NCBI GenBank assembly: GCA_016219235.1
Contig: JACRBO010000025.1
Span: forward strand, 1-9,882
DNA from: Chloroflexota bacterium
GTDB lineage: Bacteria > Chloroflexota > Anaerolineae > Fen-1058
Direction: 5' to 3'
Length of the DNA: 9,882 nucleotides
Shown here: positions 1-6,494 of the stretch, in pieces
How positions within the stretch are numbered: position 1 is the first letter of the stretch
How the letters are laid out: each line of letters opens with the position of its first letter
Notes under the pieces: model-generated
What the model was told of the DNA's origin: nothing
Seen by the model: only the letters and a program-made list of their open reading frames with translations
The model's database searches: none
Translations under genes and position numbers: made by a program

Positions 1-15
1 AACTTCCTTCCTCCT

Positions 16-60
16 ACGCAGATCGCCCGACCCTTAGGCAAGGTCGGGCGATCTGCGTTT
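16..60 (+). terminator. Rho-independent terminator of an upstream gene
   Basis: A perfect 17-bp inverted repeat (16-32 against 42-58) encloses a 9-nt loop and runs into TTT at 58-60. The stem is GC-rich, so the RNA hairpin would be very stable. The T-run lies on the + strand side only, so it most likely ends a + strand gene whose coding part lies left of the window. The T-run is short, which keeps confidence moderate. Confidence 0.7.
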
Positions 61-69
61 AGGGCCAGG

Positions 70-246
70 TCTCAATGACTCCACTGAAAGAACTACAATC
101 TCACGCCAAGCCGCCAAGTCGCAAAGAAGAATCTCAAGTTTTTGCGCTGACGGTTCAACTATCGGCTGTAATACCTTAAGAATCCTTTGCTGCTTTGCGC
201 CTTTGCGTGAGGCTTTAGGCTTTTTTTCAGGGGAGTCTCTCAATGA
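70..246. mobile_element. MITE-like palindromic repeat with flanking direct repeat
   Basis: The core 77-237 folds on itself for nearly its whole length: about 62 nt at 77-139 pairs imperfectly with 175-237, leaving a loop of roughly 35 nt. The tips are GACTCC at the left and GGAGTC at the right, followed inward by CTGAAAG and its complement. Inner arms 100-126 and 185-211 match at 22 of 27 positions and carry the word GCAAAG several times. The 9-mer TCTCAATGA occurs at 70-78 and again at 238-246, immediately outside the arms, as expected of a target-site duplication (7 bp if GA belongs to the tip). No transposase is encoded, so any movement would need enzyme in trans. A 69-codon reading frame across it on the - strand is judged spurious. 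CGCAAAG-type repeats of this kind are, from memory, common in gaps of many environmental bacterial genomes. Confidence 0.6.
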
Positions 247-319
247 TTTTTCAATTTTCTCTCATATACTTTTAAGCTAGTTGCGGCACAATTCAGCTTG
301 ATCGCGGAGGTAAACAACC

Positions 320-1309
320 ATGTCTGACACACGTTTTTCCGGCAAACAAGTCGTAGGCATTGTGCTGTTGGTGCTGGTCGTATTGGGGCTTGGGCTGGCC
401 GGCGGCGGCTGGCTGGGCTACCGGCTGGGCAAAGCCGAAGGCGCGCCAGCGGTCGCGGTTGCGCCGCAATTAGCCGTGCCCGATCAACAGCAGGCCATGC
501 CTTTTGGACAAGTGCTGCCCAATGTCCTGCCGGCAGGCGGCCCATATCTGGGCGTCGAATTCCAGATGATTACGCCCGAAGTCGCGGCCAGCGAAGGCAT
601 CACCGGCACCACGGGCGCGCTGATTCGCAGCGTCATGACCGACGGCCCAGCCGCCAAAGCGGGCTTGAAAGAGGGCGACATCATCACCGCCGTCAACGGC
701 CAGGCGATTGACACGCAGACCGATCTACGCAGCCTCGTCGCCGAATTCAAATCGGGTGACGAGATCACACTCACGGTTGTGAAGGGCACACCCAACGGCC
801 CGATCGATCAACGCGACGTCAAGGTGACGTTGGGTGAGCGACCCGCGACGCAGCAATTTGACTCGCAGCTGCCCGATGGACATCCGCAGATTCCGGACTT
901 CCAACTGCCCTTCGGGAACGATGGTCAATCGGCGCCGGCAGCGGACGGTCCGTACCTGGGTGTCGAATTTGAAACGCTCACGCCCGAACTTCAGGCGAGT
1001 GAAGGCCTTACCGGCACCACCGGCGCGATCATCCGCACCGTTATCGCCCGCAGCCCGGCCGCCGCCGCCGGCCTTCAACCCGGCGATGTGGTCACTGCCG
1101 TCGACGGCAAATCCGTGGACGAGACCAACACGCTGCGCGCCCTGGTACAGTCGTACAAGGCCGGCGATGAGATTACCCTCACGGTCGTCACAGGCACGGC
1201 CAACGGCCCGACCGATCAGCGCGAGGTCAAAGTCACACTGACTGCGCGGCCCGCCGAACGACAATTCCAACTACCGTCCGGCCAATCCAGCCCCGGCCGA
1301 ACCGGCTAA
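320..1309 (+). CDS. Membrane-anchored protein with two PDZ domains
   Basis: 329 residues. A short basic N-terminus precedes one membrane helix (about 10-33, rich in V, L and G), so most of the protein should face outside the cytoplasmic membrane. A Pro/Gln/Ala linker leads to two PDZ domains, about 74-176 and 210-312, each opening with GPYLGVEF and carrying the carboxylate-binding-loop region and an AGL-x-x-GD stretch typical of HtrA/DegP-type PDZ modules. The two copies match at about 67 of 103 positions, so they arose by internal duplication. There is no trypsin-like domain and no His/Asp/Ser triad, so this is not an HtrA protease. The likely role is binding C-termini or unfolded segments of envelope proteins, as a scaffold or adaptor (inference). 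The ATG start is backed by GGAGGT at 306-311 with 8-nt spacing. Only a weak -10 (TATACT, 265-270) is visible. The tail 313-329 is low complexity. Transcription should end at the hairpin just downstream, so the gene is probably monocistronic. Confidence 0.85.
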   Translation: MSDTRFSGKQVVGIVLLVLVVLGLGLAGGGWLGYRLGKAEGAPAVAVAPQLAVPDQQQAMPFGQVLPNVLPAGGPYLGVEFQMITPEVAASEGITGTTGALIRSVMTDGPAAKAGLKEGDIITAVNGQAIDTQTDLRSLVAEFKSGDEITLTVVKGTPNGPIDQRDVKVTLGERPATQQFDSQLPDGHPQIPDFQLPFGNDGQSAPAADGPYLGVEFETLTPELQASEGLTGTTGAIIRTVIARSPAAAAGLQPGDVVTAVDGKSVDETNTLRALVQSYKAGDEITLTVVTGTANGPTDQREVKVTLTARPAERQFQLPSGQSSPGRTG

Positions 1310-1332
1310 TCCCATTCACTGCTCGCCAGCGG

Positions 1333-1370
1333 CTGGCCTCACCTTCCACCACAGGTGAGGCCAGTTTTCA
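1333..1370 (+). terminator. Rho-independent terminator after the PDZ gene
   Basis: A perfect 12-bp stem (1333-1344 with 1353-1364) with an 8-nt loop is followed directly by TTTTCATTT. It lies 23 nt after the stop codon of the PDZ gene, so it should end that transcript and insulate the next gene, which has its own promoter. Confidence 0.88.
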
Positions 1371-1397
1371 TTTCCGGCTAAGGAGCGTGGGGTACAA

Positions 1398-1406
1398 TGT
1401 TATAAT
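1398..1406 (+). promoter_or_regulatory. Extended -10 promoter of the lipoprotein gene
   Basis: TG-T-TATAAT is a perfect consensus -10 with the extended TGn element. The hexamer 17 bp upstream (1378-1383) has almost no match to TTGACA, which is tolerated by extended -10 promoters. Transcription would start near 1412, giving a leader of about 65 nt that contains a 16-bp tandem repeat. Confidence 0.6.
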
Positions 1407-1445
1407 CGCGCCGCGTTATGCTCGCGCCGCGTTATGCTCGCGCCG
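1406..1445. repeat. 16-bp tandem direct repeat, 2.5 copies
   Basis: The unit TCGCGCCGCGTTATGC is present exactly twice (1406-1421 and 1422-1437), followed by a half copy (TCGCGCCG, 1438-1445). The first copy begins at the last base of the -10 box, so the predicted start site falls inside it and the rest forms the 5' leader. It could be an operator array or simply slippage-made sequence; the DNA alone does not decide. Confidence 0.85.
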
Positions 1446-1475
1446 TTACAGCAACTGCCACCAGGAGACTGAGCC

Positions 1476-3518
1476 TTGAAATCACGTGCCTTGCGCTTAT
1501 TCGCGCTAATCTCGATCGCGGCCCTGTTGATCGCCGCTTGTAGCAACGTCAACCCGATTAACCCCAACCCCGATCCGACCCGCGCGCCTAAGGTACCTGC
1601 GCCGCAAGCGACCGAACCGAGCACCAGACCACAACCCGATGGGACAGCTGTGCCCAACGGCCAACCCGTGGTCGATGCCGCCGGGCTGCTGCGCGAGCCG
1701 GTCTCGGACGCCGATCGCGCCACGGCGCAGGCCATCGCCACTGCCGACATTCCGCCCGGTGATCTGCGCGAACTCGCCATCCGGTTTAAGGGGCTGTCGC
1801 CGGATGCGCCCACGCAAACCTGCACCACGGCGCCCGACTACCAGGAGGGCGATCAGGAAAAGTTTCAGGTCTTCAGTTTCGACAACATGGAGACTTTCAC
1901 CATCACTGCCTCGCTGATCGCCAAAACCGATCGCACTTACATGTGGCTGGATAACCGTTGGGCGTCGCAGGTCAATCGAGCCGCGTTGATTCGCTCGACC
2001 GAGACGTTTTCCAATCAGACTTACGAGCGCAATCGATCGTTGTTTGGTGAAGAGAAGAGTCCCGGCATCGATTGTGATCCGCGCGTGCATATCCTCAACA
2101 CGTCCGGCACTTCGGCGGGCGGGTACTTCTCCAGCGTCGATCAGGAAACGCCGCAAGTCCGCTCGGACTCCAACGAAAAAGATTTGCTGTACATCGACAT
2201 CGAAGGCTCGGGCGGGGCGCAGGCGGTTGGCACCGCCTATTATGACGGCGTCATCGCGCACGAGTTTCAACATCTCATCTTGTTTGGCCGCGATCCCAAT
2301 GAAGACACCTGGATCAGCGAAGGCATGTCCGAGTTGGCGATCTTCCTCAACGGCGACGATCCGGAAGTGGATGCCGTGGCCGCCATGACGCCGGAAGTGC
2401 AGCTCAACACCTGGCCGGACGGCGGCGTGGCCGACGCCACCAACTATGGCACGGCCTTTTCGTTTATGCTGTACTTCTGGGATCACTACGGCGACGACGG
2501 CGTGCGCGCTTTGGCCGCCGAGCCGCTGAACGGCCTGGCCGGCATCGACCAGGTGCTGGAGCAGATCGATCCGGGCAAGTCTGTCAATGAACTGGTGGCC
2601 GATTGGCTGGTGGCGCGCACGCTCGATGATCCAGCGATCGATAACGGCCGCTATGGTTACGCCAAGACCGATCGGACCACGGTGGAGCCGCCGGACACGA
2701 TCAACCGTTTCCCATTTGCCGATCGTGGCAGCGTGCCGCAGTATGCGGGTGACTACATCGAATTGAAAGGCAACCGCGACATCTCGATCGATTTTGCCGG
2801 TTCCACCAAGGCCCGCCTCATCGGCGCGGAGCCGCACAGCGGCCAGTATTTCTGGTGGAGCAATCGCGGCGACGTGACGGATTTGACTCTGACACGCGAG
2901 TTCGATCTGAGCGGCGTGTCGCAGGCCACGTTGAAGTATTGGGCGTGGTACGCGTTGGAGGAAGATTGGGATTACGCCTATCTGACCGTGTCTGACGATG
3001 GCGGCCGGCGCTGGCAGATCATTCAAGCGCCGTCCACCACAGACTCTGATCCGGTGAATGCGAATTACGGTTGGGGTTACACGGGCAACAGCGGCGGCGG
3101 TGGTCAGCCAACGTGGATTGAGGAAATTGTCGACCTGAGTCAATACGCGGGTAAGAAGATTCTGGTGCGCTTCGAGGTCATCAACGATCTGGCGGTGAAT
3201 CTGCCGGGGTTGGCGATTGACGACGTGAGTGTGCCGGAGATCAACTACGCGGACGATTTCGAGAACGGTGAAGGCGGCTGGCAAAGCGGCGGCTGGCTGC
3301 GCACCAACAACTTTGTGCCGCAAAGCTACGTGGTGCAGTTGATTAGCTTCAGTCAGGACGGCGCCACCACCGTCTCGCGCTTGCCGCTAAATGCGGATAA
3401 TACCGCGCGCTGGTCCGTGCCGTTGAGCCAGTTGCGCCGCGCCGTGGTCGTCGTCAGCGCCATGGCTCCGCGCACCACCGAGTTGGCCGGTTACAACTGG
3501 TCGGCAGAAGAGAAGTGA
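1476..3518 (+). CDS. Lipoprotein zinc metallopeptidase, InhA-like C-terminus
   Basis: 680 residues, TTG start backed by AGGAG at 1463-1467. The N-terminus is a lipoprotein signal (basic start, hydrophobic core, lipobox IAAC with Cys22), so the mature protein should be lipid-anchored outside the membrane. A Pro/Asn-rich linker (about 26-65) follows. The catalytic region carries HEFQH (262-266) and, downstream, WISEGMSE with Glu282 as the probable third zinc ligand, placing it among gluzincin-type HEXXH peptidases (M30- or M6-like; I cannot tell which). The upstream stretch FQVFSFDN (130-137) is usual for related chloroflexal lipoproteins, from memory. Residues about 448-590 form a beta-rich domain with EEDWDYAYLTVSDDGG and GLAIDDV, resembling the C-terminal domain of Bacillus immune inhibitor A and other MAM/jelly-roll modules, probably for substrate or surface binding. 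Its substrate is unknown. A terminator precedes its promoter, so it is a single-gene unit. Confidence 0.85.
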   Translation: MKSRALRLFALISIAALLIAACSNVNPINPNPDPTRAPKVPAPQATEPSTRPQPDGTAVPNGQPVVDAAGLLREPVSDADRATAQAIATADIPPGDLRELAIRFKGLSPDAPTQTCTTAPDYQEGDQEKFQVFSFDNMETFTITASLIAKTDRTYMWLDNRWASQVNRAALIRSTETFSNQTYERNRSLFGEEKSPGIDCDPRVHILNTSGTSAGGYFSSVDQETPQVRSDSNEKDLLYIDIEGSGGAQAVGTAYYDGVIAHEFQHLILFGRDPNEDTWISEGMSELAIFLNGDDPEVDAVAAMTPEVQLNTWPDGGVADATNYGTAFSFMLYFWDHYGDDGVRALAAEPLNGLAGIDQVLEQIDPGKSVNELVADWLVARTLDDPAIDNGRYGYAKTDRTTVEPPDTINRFPFADRGSVPQYAGDYIELKGNRDISIDFAGSTKARLIGAEPHSGQYFWWSNRGDVTDLTLTREFDLSGVSQATLKYWAWYALEEDWDYAYLTVSDDGGRRWQIIQAPSTTDSDPVNANYGWGYTGNSGGGGQPTWIEEIVDLSQYAGKKILVRFEVINDLAVNLPGLAIDDVSVPEINYADDFENGEGGWQSGGWLRTNNFVPQSYVVQLISFSQDGATTVSRLPLNADNTARWSVPLSQLRRAVVVVSAMAPRTTELAGYNWSAEEK

Positions 3519-3522
3519 TACC

Positions 3523-3587
3523 AAGACCTTGGAGGTTTTCGCAGTTGAGCGTCAAGGCAAACTGACGCTAAAAACCTCCGAGGTCTT
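3523..3587. terminator. Inverted repeat between convergent genes, possible terminator
   Basis: An outer stem of 17 bp with one mismatch (3523-3539 with 3571-3587) encloses an inner perfect 7-bp stem (3548-3554 with 3563-3569) and an 8-nt loop. One side has an 8-nt bulge and the other a single base. It fills the gap between two convergent genes, so it may stop transcripts from both sides. No T-run follows the stem on either strand, so the assignment is tentative; a dispersed intergenic repeat is the alternative. Confidence 0.45.
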
Positions 3588-3592
3588 AACAT

Positions 3593-3805
3593 TTATTCGC
3601 CGCGCTTCAACGCCTCAAACTCGGCGATGACTTCGGCGCGGCGCGCTTCGCCGGCCTTACGGCCTTCATCCAGCACATCGTTGTAACGCTGCTTCGCTTG
3701 CTGCTTCAGATCGTCGCCGCTGGCGGGCGTCAACATCAACGCGGACACCGCACCGACGATCGCGCCGCTCAACACACCGCCCAGAAACGCCAAAATTTTG
3801 CTCAT
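3593..3805 (-). CDS. YtxH-like small membrane protein
   Basis: 70 residues starting MSKILAF. The start is set by GGAGG nine bases upstream; a longer version would begin at a TTG overlapping that ribosome binding site and is rejected. A Gly/Ala-rich helix (about 4-25) is followed by TPASGDDL, the turn motif of YtxH-family proteins (usually TPxSG with Asp/Glu and Leu after it). The remaining 40 residues are charged and probably helical. The family is linked in firmicutes to general stress and envelope functions, but its molecular role is not established, so I give none. The gene is convergent with the lipoprotein gene and divergent from the M24 peptidase gene, 85 nt away. Confidence 0.8.
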   Translation of the reverse strand: MSKILAFLGGVLSGAIVGAVSALMLTPASGDDLKQQAKQRYNDVLDEGRKAGEARRAEVIAEFEALKRGE

Positions 3806-3836
3806 AACCTCGCACCTCCGCAATCGAATCGATGCG

Positions 3837-3866
3837 ATTATAATGCGTAATGCCTAATGCGTAAAA
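3837..3866. promoter_or_regulatory. Shared divergent promoter region with 10-bp direct repeat
   Basis: ATTATAAT (3837-3844) is its own reverse complement, so it offers a perfect TATAAT to both strands. For the - strand gene, a -35-like TTTACG (4 of 6) sits upstream with a 17-bp spacer, at about 3860-3865, giving a leader near 25 nt. For the + strand gene no -35 match is seen at the right distance. TAATGCGTAA occurs twice (3841-3850 and 3855-3864), the first copy overlapping the -10 box, a layout that would suit a regulator binding site. Transcription in the two directions would compete for the same box. Confidence 0.5.
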
Positions 3867-3890
3867 CGTCCCTACGAATAGGAGCCTGCC

Positions 3891-4991
3891 ATGACTGCAC
3901 CACGTATCGCCAAACTCAATCAACTGGCCGCCGCGGCCAACCTCGACTGCGTCGCCATCATGCCCGGCCCGAATATGCAGTACTTCACGGGCCTGAGTTT
4001 TCACCTATCCGAGCGGCCCACGTTAGCGTTATTTCCGCGTGCCGGTCAGCCCGCCTTGATCTTGCCCGCCTTCGAAGCGAGCAAACTCGAACGCAGTGCC
4101 ATCGAGTGGCGCGCTTTCACTTTTGTGGACGGGCAAGATCCGCTGGACGCGTTTCAAGCGGCCAGCGAGACCGTTGGCCTGAGCGGGGCGCACATCGGGG
4201 TTGAAGCGCTGACGATGCGCGTACGCGAATTGCGCTTGTTGCAAGCGGCCGCGCCCGGCGCAGTCTGCGATGACGCCGATCAGTTGATCGCGACCCTGCG
4301 GATGATCAAAGACCGATCAGAGATCGACGCGATGCGGCGCGCGATCCAGATCACGGAGGACGCGCTGGACGATGTGGTCGATGTGATCCGCACAGGAATG
4401 ACCGAGCGGCAAGTGGCGAATGAATTGCTGATGGCGTTGATGCGACGCGGCGCGGAAGGCATCGCCTTTGAGCCGCTGATTCAATCGGGGCCGAATGCGG
4501 CGCTGCCGCATCTGACCTCGACGGAGCGCGTGATCCAATCGGGCGAGGGGCTGCTGATGGATTTCGGCATCCTGCTCGATGGCTACAACAGCGACATCAC
4601 GCGCACCTTTGCCGTGGGTGAGCCATCGCCAGAGTTCAAGCGCATTTACGACGCTGTAATGCGCGCCAATGCAGCGGGGCGAGCGGCGGCCAAACCGGGC
4701 GCGTCGGGCCAGGACATCGATCGGGCCACACGCAAAGTTATCGAAGACGCGGGCTACGGCCAATACTTCACCCATCGCACCGGGCACGGGCTCGGCTTGC
4801 AGGGTCACGAGCCGCCGTACATCGTCGAAGGTAACGACGTGCCGCTCGTGCCCGGCAACACCTTCACCGTCGAACCCGGCATCTACATTCCCGGTGTCGG
4901 CGGCGTTCGCATCGAAGACGATGTGCTGATCACCGACGACGGCGCGGAGAGCCTGACGACGTATGATCGGGAGTTGACGGTGATTGGGTGA
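3891..4991 (+). CDS. M24-family metallopeptidase (Xaa-Pro peptidase/prolidase type)
   Basis: 366 residues, cytoplasmic, no signal peptide. The N-terminal creatinase-like domain spans about 1-135 and the pita-bread catalytic domain about 144-360. All five dinuclear metal ligands are present in order: Asp224 (LLMDFG), Asp235 (YNSDITRTF), His299 (HRTGHGLG), Glu328 (FTVEPGIY) and Glu342 (VRIEDDV). The 11-residue Asp-Asp and 14-residue Glu-Glu spacings are those of prolidase-type members. Members cleave Xaa-Pro bonds in dipeptides or at peptide N-termini and act in peptide turnover. Whether this one is an aminopeptidase P or a dipeptidase cannot be told from the motifs alone. The ATG is preceded by AGGAG at 3880-3884 with 6-nt spacing. 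No frameshift or missing residue is seen. A bidirectional terminator follows. Confidence 0.92.
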   Translation: MTAPRIAKLNQLAAAANLDCVAIMPGPNMQYFTGLSFHLSERPTLALFPRAGQPALILPAFEASKLERSAIEWRAFTFVDGQDPLDAFQAASETVGLSGAHIGVEALTMRVRELRLLQAAAPGAVCDDADQLIATLRMIKDRSEIDAMRRAIQITEDALDDVVDVIRTGMTERQVANELLMALMRRGAEGIAFEPLIQSGPNAALPHLTSTERVIQSGEGLLMDFGILLDGYNSDITRTFAVGEPSPEFKRIYDAVMRANAAGRAAAKPGASGQDIDRATRKVIEDAGYGQYFTHRTGHGLGLQGHEPPYIVEGNDVPLVPGNTFTVEPGIYIPGVGGVRIEDDVLITDDGAESLTTYDRELTVIG

Positions 4992-5238
4992 GTAGTCAAT
5001 CAGTGATCAGTCAATCGGTAATTGGTGATTGGTAACTGGTAATTGGTCGATCGGTGATTAGTCGATCGGTGGGCGGTCAATCTGGGAGGGGTCGATTGGT
5101 TCAGCGTTGAACAACTCGAAATTGCCCGATACAATCAAAACAGTCGGACGTGATCTTTGTCACGTCCGACTGTTTTAGTCTGATCGCTTGTTGACCGATT
5201 ACCGATCAACCAATTACCAGTTGACCGATCCCTGATCC
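4992..5238. repeat. Degenerate ATTGGT/GATCGGT repeats on both sides of a terminator
   Basis: From 4992 to about 5100 the sequence is built from loosely repeated 7-8 bp words such as AATTGGT, GATTGGT and GATCGGT. From 5191 to 5230 the same words appear on the other strand. The closest match is 5031-5057 against the reverse complement of 5200-5226, with few differences. These can pair around the terminator at 5137-5176. No reading frame or promoter is convincing here. Confidence 0.7.
5137..5176. terminator. Bidirectional rho-independent terminator
   Basis: A perfect 17-bp inverted repeat (5137-5153 with 5160-5176) encloses a 6-nt loop. AAAA begins the left arm and TTTT ends the right arm, so a T-run follows the GC-rich stem on either strand. 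It lies between two convergent genes, the M24 peptidase (+) and the oxoamine synthase (-), and would stop both transcripts. Confidence 0.9.
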
Positions 5239-6420
5239 CTAAATCAACTCCAACTCCTTGCCCACCTTGTAGAACGTATCGAGGACAAAGTCCATCTGTT
5301 CGTCGGTGTGCGTCGCCATGTATGAGGTGCGCAGCAGGCTCTTGTTGGGCGGCACGCCGGGCGGAATAACGGCATTGGTGTAAATGCCCGCTTCAAACAG
5401 TGTCTTCCACGCCGCAAACGTCTTGTTCTCGTCGCCGATCATGATCGGGATGACGGGCGTTTCGCTGGGACCGGTGTCGAAGCCCATCGACTGGTAGCCT
5501 TCGCGCATCTTCCTGGTCACGGCCCACAAGCGCTCGAAACGCTCCGGCTCGCACTCCATGATTTCGAGCGCGGCCATGGCGGCGGCTACTTGCGATGGCG
5601 GAATGGAAGCCGAGAAGATGTTGGAGCGCGCCATGTGCTGCACCCACTGCATCACATCGGCATCGCCGGCCACAAAGCCGCCCAGCGAGGCAAATGACTT
5701 GCTGAACGTGCCCATGATCAGATCGACTTGATTCGTCAGGCCAAAGTAGGCGGCCGTGCCGCGCCCCTGCGGACCCAGCACACCCAGCGAGTGGGCGTCG
5801 TCGCAGTACACGCGTGCGCCATATTTCTGGCACATTTCAACAATCTGCGGCAGCGGGGCGATGTCGCCGCCCATGCTGTACACGCCGTCCACCACCACCA
5901 GCGCGCCGGACTTGTCCGGCACGGCCTTTAACTGGCGTTCCAGTGACTCCATGTCGTTATGCACAAAGCGGCGCATTTCGCCATAACCTAGTCGCACGCC
6001 GTCGACGATGCTGGCATGATCATCCTTGTCGATAATGGCGACATCGTCTTTGCCAATCAGACTGGATATTGCGCCCAGGTTGGCCTGCATGCCGGTGGAA
6101 AACATGACGGCGGCCTCTTTGCCCACGAAGGCCGCCAATTTTTCCTCGGCCTCCATGTGCAGCTTCATGGTGCCGTTCAGAAAGCGCGAACCGGTGCACG
6201 ACGTGCCGTAGCGTTGGATGGCTTCCAGGGCCGCTTCGCGCACCTTGGGGTGCGTGGTCAAGCCCAGATAATTATTCGATCCGATCATCACGACGCGGTG
6301 ACCGTAGATCACCACCTCGGTGCCTTCGGTGTCTTCGAGCGGCAGGAAGTACGGATACAGTCCCAACGCCTTGACTTCTTGTGGGCGCGTGAACTGGCGA
6401 GCTTTCTCGAACAGATCCAT
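5239..6420 (-). CDS. PLP-dependent alpha-oxoamine synthase (SPT/KBL-like)
   Basis: 393 residues, full length for the family, cytoplasmic. The family condenses an amino acid with an acyl-CoA, with loss of CO2; members are serine palmitoyltransferase, 2-amino-3-ketobutyrate CoA ligase, 8-amino-7-oxononanoate synthase and aminolevulinate synthase. Visible active-site positions: His135 in DKDDHASIVDG (stacks on PLP), Asp207 and His210 in CDDAHSLG, Lys241 in GTFSKSFAS (Schiff base), and Arg364 in LLRTSYMATHTDE. The opening YPYFLPLEDTEGTEV, then GSNNYLG, GSRFLNGT and MATHT, resembles Bacteroides-type serine palmitoyltransferase from memory more than BioF. Neither a threonine dehydrogenase nor biotin, heme or sphingolipid genes lie nearby, so the substrate stays open. 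The start is an ATG with AAGGA 8 nt upstream. A near-consensus promoter lies upstream and a terminator follows, so it is probably monocistronic. Confidence 0.88.
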   Translation of the reverse strand: MDLFEKARQFTRPQEVKALGLYPYFLPLEDTEGTEVVIYGHRVVMIGSNNYLGLTTHPKVREAALEAIQRYGTSCTGSRFLNGTMKLHMEAEEKLAAFVGKEAAVMFSTGMQANLGAISSLIGKDDVAIIDKDDHASIVDGVRLGYGEMRRFVHNDMESLERQLKAVPDKSGALVVVDGVYSMGGDIAPLPQIVEMCQKYGARVYCDDAHSLGVLGPQGRGTAAYFGLTNQVDLIMGTFSKSFASLGGFVAGDADVMQWVQHMARSNIFSASIPPSQVAAAMAALEIMECEPERFERLWAVTRKMREGYQSMGFDTGPSETPVIPIMIGDENKTFAAWKTLFEAGIYTNAVIPPGVPPNKSLLRTSYMATHTDEQMDFVLDTFYKVGKELELI

Positions 6421-6466
6421 GGGGGTGTCCTTTCGGTTAGAGGCTGGTCAACCTCTGGTTAGAACG

Positions 6467-6494
6467 ATTTTAACTGTGATCCCCAGGTTGTCAA
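6467..6494 (-). promoter_or_regulatory. Sigma-70-type promoter of the oxoamine synthase gene
   Basis: On the - strand a perfect TTGACA (+ strand 6489-6494) and TAAAAT (6467-6472, 5 of 6 to TATAAT) are separated by 16 bp. Transcription would start near 6460, giving a leader of about 40 nt. The -35 is part of an 8-bp inverted repeat: TTGTCAAG at 6488-6495 and CTTGACAA at 6515-6522, which could be a repressor site. Confidence 0.72.

Noticed and set aside
34..243. 69-codon open frame on the - strand across the left repeat
   Set aside because: It lies inside the palindromic repeat and a terminator. Its Lys/Arg/Ala-rich product is what CGCAAAG repeats yield when translated.
320..1309. HtrA/DegP protease
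   Set aside because: Both PDZ domains are present but the trypsin-like domain and its catalytic triad are absent, and the reading frame is intact from start to stop.
1506..3323. 605-codon open frame on the - strand opposite the lipoprotein gene
   Set aside because: It is antisense to a well-supported gene, has no ribosome site or protein-family motif, and its Arg/His/Ile-rich composition is typical of a shadow frame opposite GC-rich codons.
3806..3823. Longer start (TTG) for the YtxH-like protein
   Set aside because: The TTG overlaps the GGAGG ribosome site that serves the ATG at 3805, and the added residues are not part of the family's N-terminus.
4992..5100. CRISPR array
   Set aside because: The repeated words are only 7-8 bp, degenerate, and not separated by spacers of constant length.
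5239..6420. kbl-tdh threonine-degradation pair
   Set aside because: No threonine dehydrogenase gene is adjacent, and the gene has its own promoter and terminator, so the substrate cannot be taken from context.
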